From positions 1,116,001 through 1,180,000 of the forward strand of contig JADFUC010002295.1 of NCBI GenBank assembly GCA_019722365.1: a stretch of DNA of 64,000 nt, written 5' to 3'. Position numbers and translations under genes: made by a program. This stretch comes from Lithospermum erythrorhizon (lineage: Eukaryota; Streptophyta; Magnoliopsida; Boraginales; Boraginaceae). Every line of letters starts with the position of its first letter. Within the stretch, counting starts at the first letter, position 1. The notes beneath the pieces are model-generated. The model searched no databases and was not told where the DNA came from. It was given only the letters and a program-made list of their open reading frames with translations. This document shows, piece after piece, positions 51,912-63,665 of this stretch.

Positions 51912-52150
51912 CTACACAAAGCATATGATTATTTAACTAATACCTATTATAATAATAATAACAATAGGGTCAACTTAAACATATTATTATTTAATAGTAG
52001 TTAATCATTACTAGAACTCATGAGTTAATTAAGAGGTGAAATTATTCTAAAGATAATATTTTGCCTAACTTTTAGATTTTTAAAGAGAAGGGTACTCTAG
52101 TAATTAATAGTGTGAACGGAAGAAACACAACTCTTATTTACAATTTTATA

Positions 52151-53749
52151 TATGTTAGCGACATCGATTATCATTTAGATAAAATGTAACGCATACACCA
52201 AAATAACACGAACTTTTATAATATCGATCACTCAAAAGAAATTCATTAAATTGGAGATCAAGAAGATTTGAAATATAAAGAGGAAAATAACCTCTAGTTT
52301 TTCAACATTTGACTAACTCCTCATTAACAATCTATATCTATATTCCATATCTATATACCTTATGTAAACGAGCAAATAAAAGTAAGATATTTTTAGTTTT
52401 TGTTAAGACAATATTGCCCCCTGCTAAAGAACTAATTGCAAGAAATACTAATGCATAAATAAGACTTAAATAATTAAAAGATTAATTGATTTCATAATTT
52501 TTAATTCATGCTAATAATAACTCATTAAATTTTTTTAATTCAAAAGTTTAACCCCCCCTTAGAGTTACAAAACTCTCACTATTTCATTTATTGAGAGTTA
52601 CAAGCCATAAGTTATTATTTCATTTATTTCTTCCACCTCTTGGAAGTTACAAGTAACTCTTACTTACTCAATAATTTTTTACCATTAAAATTACATAATG
52701 CATTCTAAAGTCATGAAGTTTTGTGAGTTGCACCATCTTACTTTTTTAAACATGCAACATATAAAAATAAGTTTCTATATTATATTTCTTCTTTTACTCC
52801 TTACATCTTTGTGCATATACAATATATATAAATAAATCTCGAGATTAAGAAGAATATAAAGTAATCAAAGTTTTGTATAAGTAAAAGAAAAGGTACCCCC
52901 TATTCATTATTAAAGCATAATTTTTTAATTGATTATTTTTCCAAATTTATATTATTTTTACTATTATACGTATAACTTGATATTGCCGTTTATTTGATTG
53001 TAATAATCTTATCTAATGATATCGTTGATATTTGTGCCTATGATATAGAACTGAAATTGAAACAAAAAATTGACATTCATTCATAAGGATACAAAAACTC
53101 GGTATTGACGGTAAGAGGTCTTGTTTGAGTTTAACAACGAAGGCAGACACAACTACATCATATTTCGAAGGAGAATATAAAAATTCCTCAATTAATTAAT
53201 TATATATTTCTTACTTGTGTTTCTTCTCTAATAATACTTACTCAACCCTATTAATAATAATATTACACACACACACACACAATACATACAACTGCTATTA
53301 ATTAACTAATGTATATTTTTATGTGCTTTTAATCCATAATCCATTCATATATAGACATATTGTTATTTCAACTACATAATGCAACTAATGATATTATTAA
53401 GAAGTCTTGAATAATGGTCGTTTCCGAAATAATTAATTTGAATATATTTTGTTACATTACATTGAAAAATATAAAGAAATTTATAAATTAACTATAGAAT
53501 CACGATAAATGAACTTTTGAATATATAGTCTAGAATGGTTAGAGTGATAATGCGATTGTTTCTAGATAATCAACAAGGATATACAAATTATTTTTCTCCA
53601 ACATTCAAACAAAAATTTAATAAATATATATATATATATACATTTACAATTATAACATATAAAATAATGAACTTCAAAAATCTTTAATCCTATAAAAACT
53701 TTATATACTTATTGTTATTGCTATGAGAAGTTAAAGTAGTAAATTTAAA
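52151..53749. other. AT-rich intergenic, nothing recognised
   Basis: No gene. Contains an (AC)n tract at 53,264-53,281 and an (AT)n tract near 53,625-53,641. Repeated 'agagttacaa' words at 52,560-52,660 do not form a clean array. Confidence 0.5.
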
Positions 53750-54013
53750 AATTTGTGTATGAATATTTTCCCTTAATAAACATACTTTATTTCGAATGCA
53801 ATAAGAAAAGCAATATCCAAAAAATATGATAATGAACTACATAAATTATTATTTTGATAAGTATATTATATGACTCCATATAATTTGTGTATGAATATTT
53901 TCCCTTAATAAAAATACTTTATTTCGAATGCAATAAGAAAATCAATATTCAAAAAATATGATAATGAACTACATAAATTATTATTTTGATAAGTATATTA
54001 TATGACGCCATAT
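53750..54013. repeat. 132-bp tandem duplication
   Basis: Two head-to-tail copies, 53,750-53,881 and 53,882-54,013, each starting AATTTGTGTATGAATATTTT. They differ at only about four or five positions (for example TAAACATAC versus TAAAAATAC, and GACTCCAT versus GACGCCAT). The low difference implies a recent event. Non-coding. Confidence 0.92.
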
Positions 54014-55100
54014 ATTATAAACAAACAGTGTGCTTCATATTAGCTATAATTGGTTAAAACTCTTAATCGGGTATTTTCTTGGTTGTTAAAACATACCTAT
54101 TTATTTTTATCCGTACACAAACAAATAAATAATTGAGTAATATTCATATATTATCTTAAGGTATAGATTAGCCAAAGACACATTTATATTGACTTGTAAT
54201 ATTTGATGTAACATCAACAACATATATTAGAAATCAAGTAATATAATATGTACAATCACTGGGCAAGTGCATGCTTAAACTATCAAACACAAAGTGCGTA
54301 TTTCAGCTTACTTTAACACTAACCACATCATCAAATTTGTAAGAATAAAATTAGATAAATGTATCACCTCAAATAAACTGAGTAATCTTATTTTATAGGA
54401 GTACACAATTTATTTCAAGAATGACAATACGTCTTAAGAAAAGACGTAATAATAATTCTCAAGAATGGTGGAAGTCGCCAATATGAAGTACGGCCAAACT
54501 AAAATATAGAAAAGTGACTTAGAAATGCAAAAAAGGAGTATCCAACAATAAGATGAAGCCATAACACAAACACAAAATCCTCAAGTACAATGATAAAAGA
54601 TCATAACAGATACTGCCATTAAAAATAGCAAAGATTTCCGATAAAAAGCACGAATACATTTACACCCATGTATTTTTAATTGTTTATTTTGTAAAAAATT
54701 TGAATTCCAAATATTTTTCCTTATTATAATTTAAAATGTTAATACTTTTTCTCACAATATAACATTGTTAATTATACACATAAATGTATCGTGGATCATA
54801 TTGCTACTATATATATAGGAAATCTATTATAATCATATTAACCAAAAATTAGAACTTCAAATTTATGAACCAAACAAAGAAAATATTTTTCAAACTATTA
54901 GAAACAAATTTAATTAACCAAGAAAATAATTAACGAAAAATAATAACCACGGCGCTTAATACCTATCGCCTTTGAAGTCATGCCTTAAGCGCTTACAAGC
55001 AGAAGAGTGATCAACAGGTCAAGAGGGATCATTCTACCAAAGAGATGATCAATTCTGAGTGTCAATTCATCCGGAGCACCGATTTAACACTCTCAGCTGG
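54014..55100. other. AT-rich intergenic, nothing recognised
   Basis: No coding or RNA structure is seen. Composition is AT-rich up to about 54,940, where GC content rises into the promoter-like island that follows. Confidence 0.5.
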
Positions 55101-55129
55101 TCCCACAAGAAATAAACAAAAACAAAAAA

Positions 55130-55330
55130 AAATGGATCCCCCAACTTGCCACGTGTCCTCAGAAATAATGCATGACACGCCAAGGCCACAGGGGTCAGTT
55201 TGTTTTTTTTTCCCTCATTTTTAACTGGTTTTTGCATTAACGACACAAAAAATTACAATCAATTATTTTTATTTTTCGAGCCTCCATAAATAGAGCCTAG
55301 GGTTCAGGTCATTTGGACACACAAAAAAAA
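55130..55330 (+). promoter_or_regulatory. Promoter-like island without a gene
   Basis: GCCACGTGTCC (a G-box/ABRE core, about 55,148-55,158) and GACACGCCAAGGCC lie about 130 nt before CCATAAATAGAGCC, a good TATA context (about 55,284-55,297). A pyrimidine-rich, leader-like stretch follows. No open frame follows it. It may be an orphan promoter or the U3 of a worn LTR. Confidence 0.35.
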
Positions 55331-55964
55331 TCGGCCTTTACACCCTTATTATTCTTTAATCAATTTTCTCTTCTGATTTTCTAAAGAAACTTCACGATCC
55401 TTAAAAAACTATGCTTTATTGTGTGTTTTATTGTATGTTTTCAATAATTTTATGTTTATTACATGCATTCTGTTCCTAAAGGATGAAATAATATTTGCAA
55501 AGCGTTATTTTTAAAAATTTTAATATTATTTCATTGCATTAAAATATGGATTTTTGAAATTAAAAAAAAATATATACTTATTTAAAAGTTACTTTTTTAA
55601 AAATATATATGAAATAAAAATATTAAAAAATTATTTAAAAAATATTTTAATGAATTAAAATATTAAAATTATTAAAAACATATTTTTAAAATTATAATAT
55701 TATTTATTTGTATTGTTTAAATTTACTAATTACATATATGAAATGTAAAACAAAGAGAAATGGTGCATGTGGGTATATTTATTTGTTGATTTTTTTAAGC
55801 GGAGAGAAAGAATTTTTGACACCCGAACGACACCGCCGTGTCACAGAAAGCATTATGCCAAGTAAGTTCATGTGCTGCGGCGGTAAGTCACAATTCCGCT
55901 AAGCCGCTGACAATTTAATGGAGTAGGCAAAAAGTACTCCAAAATCCACATGCCGACAAGGTGA

Positions 55965-58900
55965 CCATGGCTGCATGGCTACTCCAATTTGAAATCATGC
56001 TTGAATCAAAATAGTTCTCTCAAAGCACTTTGGTTGAACTGTTTCATTTGAATCCTCCATCTTATCTTGACATGTCCGCCGAAAGTTTCAGTCGTAGTAA
56101 ATACCACCGCCACCAGATAGGTATCCTCTGTTTAACAAAGAGAAAGGAGGGGGGATTTTTAAGCTATCTTGCATTCAACTCCAGAGAATCAAGCTATAAT
56201 ATAATGATGGTATAATAGTTCGTCGAGCGAATGAACTCCAGAGAAGCAACAATGGCAGCAATGTGTTGGTTTGGAGTCAGTGCCACGGACATCATACCGT
56301 AGAAAGTGAAATACATCAACGTGAAGTACGTAAAAAAGATGAACCATAGGAATCCTTGGTAATAGTCCAGTCGAATGAGAACATTGCATGTAAACAATGA
56401 CACCATATACCACTGCCTGGACGAATACATAAGGAAGTTCAATTACTGCCTGCAAATGGAGGAATATTAGTTTAGGAACTTCGTTTGGACATGTTTTATG
56501 TAACATATAATTTTCTCTTGAGATACAAACCTGTCCAAATGCATATGGGAAAGCTGAGCACATCCCAGCCCCTCTTTCTCTGTAGAAAACTGGTCGTTCG
56601 ACAGCCACTACAGGTTGCACCGATGAGGCATTTAGGATACCAAGGAAAAGTACAGCAATGAACATCGAACCCATAGCATTGAGCAAATCTTGCATATTCG
56701 ACCTGAAACATGATATTTTAGAAGAATTTAGAGTGTCATTTTCAAGAATCGTCATCATTTACTTCTATCTGATTACTACTTACGTTGTATGACCCATGTA
56801 CAAATAATGATAAAGTCTATTATGAATGATCATACATAAAGTCTATTATGAATGATCATACTGGCGTACAAATAATGATCATACTGGCGTACAAATAATG
56901 ATCATACTGGCGTATAAAGTCATTTTGAGACCCACCAAAATCTAACTGCAGCATAAGATGTGTTACGCCAGTATGATCGGTGTTGTTTCCACAAGCAAGC
57001 AATGCACTGGGTTATGAATGATTGTGAATAGTGCTTCTCAAAATAAATATCTTGTGAGCCCGAGCGTGGCACACCTAGTTCACTATTCAATGGTTTGTTT
57101 CTCCTGAAATTTAGTGCATTGTACAAATAGAGTAAGGGACTACTTTAGAATTGAATTGTATCATGAGCATTTAATTAATCACCATGGCTTGTTATCTCTC
57201 ACATAAACTTCTTACCTCATCAAATGCTTCAAAAATGTCGATGCTTGGTTGATGGATTGTACATACAACTGTTCTTCCAGTATCTACAGTGTTCCTGACA
57301 GTTCTCATCACAATTGCACCTGCTCTGGCATCTAATCCTGATGTTGGCTCATCCATGAAAATAATAGAAGGGTTAGCCACTAGCTCAACGGCTTGCATTG
57401 TTTGGTTGAGAGACCATTCACTCCAGGCAATCCGACTAATGCTCCTCTTAATGGAGTAAGTTCCATGACCTCATCAACAAACAACTGACACACATAAAAT
57501 CTAACATTAGAACTAAAGCTCCTGTTAAGAAATTTACCAAAGACAAACTCTACAATCATGAATATCTATGTCAGACGGAGATATAATGTTAAGTTATAAC
57601 AACCATGCTGGTTGCATAATCGACTTCTGAAGGCAGTTGAAGCCAAGCAGAATAGACAAGGGACTCATACACAGTAACGTGGGGAGAGTGAATGTCATTC
57701 TGCTCATAGTATCCTGAAATACGAGCAAAAGTTTCTTGCTTCTTTGGATATCCAGATATTTTGATGTCTCCTTCAGTGTACCCACCGGTTTTTCTTCCAG
57801 CCAACACATCCATCAGAGTGGTTTTTCCAGCTCCACTAACACCCATCAAAGCTGTAGGAAGAAAGAGAATCAGCCATGTTAGATATAAGTATTGTTATTT
57901 GCTTATTTAGGATAAAAAGAGTTATACTTCTTGACAAAATGATGCCACTCAGTGCAACAAGTATAAGCATAGTAAGTGAGAACTATTTCATAGGATAAAA
58001 AGAGTTATACTTCTAACAATATCTTGATTGTGTACCTGATAATGTTTGGGTCTAGACCTATTTCATAGTAAGTGAGAACTATCCAGACAACTGCTTCAAC
58101 TAATGAAATAGGGATCTTTAAGATCCACGTAGGAAGTGCATATGCCCAAGAAGGATAGAACAGAAGGTTCCTTTGCTTGAAGAAGACAGGAAGCTTAAAG
58201 ATTGTTAAGGCCATCTCTGACATTCCATTAAACATCATAATGATGACTGTGAAAAAAATAGCCCGACATATAGTTGCCCATCATTCACACTATTATGATG
58301 CATCTTGGTCCTTAGGAAGAGTGACATATCAATTAGTGCTAAAATTATGAGCTGAAACCATTCAAGAAAAAACATCATTAGTTATTATGTACCAACGAAA
58401 AGATACCAAACTATTCAAAAGATAATTTCTAATACGAACCTGAAATAGCTTGAAGTAATACACATTAAAATGAGTTTTCATCAATAATTCCCTTTGAAGT
58501 GCAGGCCTCTTAGAAGCCTTTTGTTCACACCATTTTCAATTGTTAAGGCTGCTGGATGACTTTTACTTTTGTCAAATGGCGTAGCAAGTTCATCCCCTAG
58601 TCTTCGCCCAACATGGAATGATTGAAAAGCCTCTGCAAATTCACTCACTGGGATGAAATGATAGGGTTCATCCCTTTGCGCCCAATATTGATTCTGGTCT
58701 TTCTTTGAAGTTACCTGCACCCGATTCAGAGATTGCGATTAGAAAAATAATATTGTATATTTCATCATGAAAATACTTAAGATTATTATCTGACGAACTT
58801 ACTTCTTGTAGAAAGTCAGCCACACCTTTCCTCTCAGGGCATTCGAATCCCATCGATTCAAAAAACTCGAGGACATGCTCTCTAGGGCCCTGATAGACAA

Positions 58901-61400
58901 TTTGACAATCAGATATGAGAACAATATCGTCAAAGAGGTTATATGTTTCGCGTCGGGCTATGCATGTGAAATGAATGCAGTCTCTCTCAAAATATGAACA
59001 TATTGCCGAAGAGAATTAACAATAGAAAATGTTGTAGAACTGTCCAGTCCAGTGATATTTCATTAATGAAGAGGGCAGTTGCTGGTCCAACATACCTCCT
59101 CCTGTGAATTTGAAGGCTAATTATAACCACTTGTGATTAATTGAAAAGCTCTTATCAAGTCTTCATCTCCATATAAGCTAAAAACTTGTTGAAATCGATG
59201 GAGGTTGTTGTACCTGTTGTAACCTGTTTCTTCTGACCTCCAGAAATTCCTCTAAGCATCTGATCTCCTACCATGGTGTCTGCGCATACTTCCAGGCCTA
59301 ATATCTTCAGAATATAATCTGTAACAACACTTGCTTCTTGGTCTGGTGTTGCTGCTGCCTAGATAATACAAGAGAGGTAACAAGATTTACAAATCACGAT
59401 ATCCATTTAATTAAAAGTTTTAGTTTCAAAACACTAGTTGGATATGAACATTAGAGTTTTAAGTTGCATAATATATAAACATATCATAACAATGATAAAA
59501 AGAAAATTATTCACTTCAAATGAAGGCAGAAGTAGAGGAGTATATGTGTTAGTTATTCTATGTAAAAACATACAGAAGAATGCAGGGAAGACCCAATGCT
59601 TTTAATGCAAACCAAACCTCTTTTAGCTTTACACTTCACATGAAGACGACAGTCAACAGCTTATAGCTCAAAATAGATATATCTTATTCGCATTTCTTGT
59701 TATGTTTGTTCTGTGTTTCTATTGACTATTTATTGGCTTAAGACAACAACATAATGATAGATCAATTTTCCATCCATTCAACAAATAACACAGAAAACTT
59801 CTGATTCAATCACAATGACTACTATGAACATGGAGGAATGTATATAAATTATTCAGTGAACAGCTACAGTGTAATAGTTCATTTTGTAGTTCCTCACCTT
59901 CATAAAGATATCAATGTCAGGATCAGGTTTTAGATTTGCTGCCTTCTCTCTTCTAGCCAAGTCTGCTAACATCTCTGCAATTAAATTTTTAAGCCATTCC
60001 ACAAAGTTCAGACTTTATCTACAAGCATAAGATTTCAATAGCACATTCAATCAAGTTCTGAACTAACCATAACGGGTACCAACACCTTGGCACCGACCAG
60101 AGATTTCCAACGTCTCTCTTACAGTCATCTCTCCTATGTGGGAGGTCATGTGGACTAATGTAGTATTTAGTCCTCTGAGGAACAAACTCTCCCAAAGTAT
60201 GCCTATTGAAGTCACGTTCCCAGTTGATTAAGATTTCTTACCAGCCAACGCCAACAACAATGTCGTTTTACCTTGTGAATCTGGGGACCTAAAAGTAATG
60301 TCAATCTGCAAACCAAGTGAAATATCCACGAATTGATAAAAAATATATATATAAAATTTCACCAAATTTCAAGGACATAACACCTCATTATCTTGTTATT
60401 TGGATTAAAAAAAGAAGAAGTCCATGTTACCTGCAAGGTTTGATGATACCACTGACATCTCTAAGTATATTTATACTCTTTCTTTCTACTGATAGAATTA
60501 TGGAGAGAGTTGAACAACCCCTGTTGATTAAGAAACACTAATTAAATATGCTTATTATAGGAAAAGAACTAGCAACATAAATCAGTATGATTAAAAAGAG
60601 TATATCAAATCCATACCTCTACAATATTCTTATAGTAAGTTAGTAAAAGAGGGCAGAGCTCTACTACCCACATAAGCTTCTTGCTTCAATACTCAGATGA
60701 TCATATCTCACTTCAATTGTAGGCTAATTTATACCATCTCTGAAAAACACAACGCCATGGCAAACACTCCAGAAATTAAGCAAAATTCAAGAATCTTGAA
60801 ACAAACTATCAATTCATTTACTCCAGTCAAGCCTGTGTCTAAGCTTTTAACAAAAACGCCTCGTTATCTTCTTCAGATTTGGTGATCAACCTCTCAAGCA
60901 ACAGTTTCCTCTCCTGATATCCAAGATCATCCACATCAACTCTTTGGGAAGTCCCTGGTGTGAAACCCCAAAAACAGCAAGCCTTTCCTCAAACCTAAAA
61001 AGGCAATTTCTCAAGTGCAGCTCCATTTAAGATGTTCTTCATCATCGTTGTCTCTTCCTGAACGTGAAAACACGTCGATGCCAGTGTTCCTCCACATTGA
61101 AGAACTATTCCCTATCATACTACTCCCCTCATGCTAACATTACACTAGCACTAGCTCCATTATCCATTTTCAACGCTCAAGAAACCAACCAAGATCACAA
61201 ATTTAAATCCAGTACACTAAAAATGGTGTCGAAAAACATTGATGAACTTTTCTTCAATGCATGAGCATTGGAAATGAAGCTTTCTAGTGTATATATATAA
61301 ACTATGAGCTGGTCAGTTTTATATTCAGAGGCAAACATTATAAGTTGCTTAGTGTACTAAATATTATTCTCCTTATTACATGGTCTTTGGGTATTAAACG
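55965..61400 (-). pseudogene. Decayed duplicate of the ABCG40-like gene
   Basis: An unprocessed copy of the transporter at 10,658-17,689: introns and about 200 bp of upstream sequence are retained. Exon counterparts (numbering of the intact gene): 1 at 61,170-60,822; 2 at 60,740-60,617; 3 at 60,521-60,431; 4-5 fused at 60,308-60,068; 6 at 59,977-59,900; 7 at 59,359-59,214; 8 at 59,105-58,802; 9 at 58,714-58,440; 10 at 58,354-58,038; 16 at 57,856-57,603; 17 at 57,486-57,216; 20 partial at 57,102-56,930; 21 at 56,702-56,532; 22 at 56,449-56,194; 23 rearranged at 56,131-55,965. Exons 12-15 and nearly all of 11 are lost where exon 16 joins intron-11-like sequence at about 57,857. Exons 18 and 19 are absent. 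Exon 1 has a 7-nt insertion, exon 10 a 1-nt loss near 58,250, and exon 17 a short deletion before the signature motif. It cannot make a transporter. Same orientation as the parent. Confidence 0.93.
56811..56925. repeat. Small tandem arrays inside the pseudogene
   Basis: A 'taaagtctattatgaatgatcata' word occurs twice, then a 23-bp unit TACTGGCGTACAAATAATGATCA about three times. The unit contains GATCATACTGGCGTA, which is also pseudogene exon-20 sequence read in reverse (about 56,963-56,977, TACGCCAGTATGATC). The array has replaced the 3' part of exon 20. Confidence 0.85.
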
Positions 61401-61412
61401 AGGAATGGGTAT

Positions 61413-61908
61413 TAGTGCTGTTAATGGATCTGAGCACTTTGCACTGTTATCTGGCTGGCCATTTCAATCGAGCGCATATTCGAAATAATTTTTTTAATCG
61501 AATGATATCAGCAATTTTTTTTTTACTGATGCATTTATCGAAGAATCTGCACTCCCCTGGATATTACTCGATAAAAAATGTAGAGTATTATATATTACAA
61601 AATAAAAATAATACTAATTTCGACTTCAAATACAAAAAAAGACAAACAAAAATTCTTAAAATATTATATATTGTATAAAAGCAAATATTACTTCCTTAAA
61701 TACAAAAAAAATGCTCAAATTTGCTAAATGGGACTCTATAACTCGATACCCACTCAGCACCGGCTCTGATACCCGTCAGTGTTAATCGAGCAACACCTTA
61801 GCAATTTTTTTACTCGTTACTCGAAAGTACCGGGTAATTATGATGCTCGGTAAAGATAAAATCGTATCTAACCCGGTACCCACTGCATTCTACTCATTAA
61901 CAGCACTA
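61413..61908. mobile_element. hAT-like non-autonomous element, copy 1
   Basis: 496 bp with inverted ends: TAGTGCTGTTAATGG at the left and CTCATTAACAGCACTA at the right. Inside lie CGATAC, TACTCGATA and CCGGGTAA words near both ends and an AT-rich middle with no coding potential. The 8-bp flanks (ATGGGTAT and CATATGAT) do not match, so the target duplication is worn or the border is off by some bases. Confidence 0.6.
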
Positions 61909-63180
61909 CATATGATGTTCTAAAAGTTGGTTAATGTTTTGTTCTACCGCAATTAGTAAGCTTTGATTGTCTAATAAAATTTCGTTGATGTGTATCCTAC
62001 TACTATGTGTAAAAAAATTTTGTGATTACGTATAAAAGCTTATTAAAATACAATTTTTCTATGGTGTATCCTAAGAATACATAATAATGGTGGTAATGCA
62101 TATTTTAACCTTATCTTTTTTTAAGAAATGAATAAAAAATTCATAAAGATATTGGTTCATTATTATGGTGAAAATTCTCTCTCCATTAAAATATTTTATT
62201 TCGTTGTTGTTAATATTTTTTGTCTCCATTGATTACACCCATTGTTTCCCTCTATTAAAATATTGAGGAAAAATCATATATACTCCCAATATTTATCCAA
62301 AAAAGCACATATACCCTTCTAATATGACAATATACAAATTTACCTTTATGGTTTAGATAATCTAAAATTTTTACCCCTTTCAATTATTGGGCTTTGATGG
62401 AGTTAATTGAGTTAACGGTTGACTTATGTTTGTTCTATTTTTTCTATTTTCCCATATTTTATAATCAATCCAAATTATTAGAATACTTATTCATAAACCC
62501 TAAAATACAAATGAGATCGATTTAATACAAACATCACTAGTTGATTAGAGTCTTCCAACTATTGTCATTGTTTCACACCAGAGGATTTTTAGAGGTCATA
62601 TTTGACAATCTTGAGCCAATACAAGGTTAATTCCTTTTTGCTAAATTCACAACTTTTCTTTAGTTTTTAATTTCATTGTCATAGTTATTAATATTACTAT
62701 TATATTTATTCTTTGATTTATTTTTTTATATTTAATATTACTATTATATTCATTCATTTATTAAATTTTTATGTAATGAACTGTCTTAAGATAAAGAAAC
62801 TATAATTAATCTATAATTATAATGACTTTCAATTAATATGAAATCTATGACTAATTCTCTCACTTTCACGGTACATGTTCTACTCGTTATGGACATACTG
62901 GAATATGAGGTTCAAATCAAGTTCCTTTTCGGTTGCGGCATCAACCAAAAAATATTTTTTTGCAAAATTCTCTATTTTAAGTTATTATTTGTGGTACCAA
63001 ACAATTGTTATGAACTAGTTCTTTATTTGAATGTTGGCTATAATTTTCTACATGCGAATTTGTAACGTACTCTGTAAACCTTCAAAATAAAATTTAAAGA
63101 CGCATGATATCCCCCATAAACATTAAAATATCAGATCACATCTCTGATTTAAAGTTTAATAAAATTTAACGCACATGTCC
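61909..63180. other. AT-rich intergenic, nothing recognised
   Basis: No gene or clear repeat. A 75-codon open frame (62,838-63,065) has no recognisable motif. Confidence 0.5.
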
Positions 63181-63184
63181 AAAA

Positions 63185-63665
63185 TTTACCCGGGGTGCTA
63201 CTCCTTGGCCAAGCAACCCGCTTTCTAAGTGTTAACTGAAATGCAACTTGAGTAATTTTTACTCATACCCGCCGGTATATTACTCCGGGAGCAAAAAGAA
63301 AACAGTGGCCACATAATAAAAATAGTAATACTGATTTCTTAAGTAAATTTTGGGCTTCAAATGCAAAACTTCTTAATATATTATAAGTAAAAATAAAATA
63401 CTACTTTCTTAAAATATTATATATTGTGAAGGGAAAAATAAATTACTACTTAAAAAATACAAAAAAAAATGTTCAAATTTAAGTTAAACGGCACTGTATA
63501 ACCAGCACCCCGCCGCTACGCTAAAAAATCCGCCCGATATCAAATGTATGTTTGTTTAAACTCGAGTAATTTTTTTACTGCTACCTCGAAAGTATTCCAA
63601 TTACCCTGCCCTTAATCCAGAAAAACCTCACCGGTAACCCGGTAACCGTCAGAATTTCAAGCAAA
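63185..63665. mobile_element. hAT-like non-autonomous element, copy 2
   Basis: Shares with copy 1, in order and orientation, CTTAAAATATTATATATTGT, TACAAAAAAAAATG.TCAAATTT, a CACTGTATAACC.GCACCC-like block, and ACTCGAGTAATTTTTTTACT followed by a CTCGAAAGTA word. Ends are GC-rich (CCCGGGGTGC, CGGTAACCCGGTAACC). The TIRs of copy 1 are not clearly kept, so the borders are approximate. Confidence 0.5.

Larger units (their letters stand above)
50570..52150 (-). repeat. Dispersed repeat R1, copy 2 (inverted)
   Basis: The reverse complement follows 3,590-4,700 block by block: GTTGTGTTTCTTCCGTT, the ATT and TG tracts, TTATTTAATTCCCTAAAGAT, the 'attcgtggata' block, ATCACAGTATTAGGATT, and TTTCTTTCGAATTAAACATA. 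It is longer because it carries a 256-bp Stowaway MITE (51,593-51,848) and an expanded ATA tract. No coding capacity; open frames across the ATA tract give poly-Asn or poly-Ile and are artefacts. Confidence 0.75.

Noticed and set aside
50911..52010. CRISPR-like or satellite array
   Set aside because: The regularity is simple microsatellite sequence; there are no repeat-spacer units.
6851..61400. Biosynthetic gene cluster or hormone operon-like cluster
   Set aside because: The genes belong to unrelated pathways, have separate promoters and are tens of kilobases apart; neighbourhood alone is not evidence.
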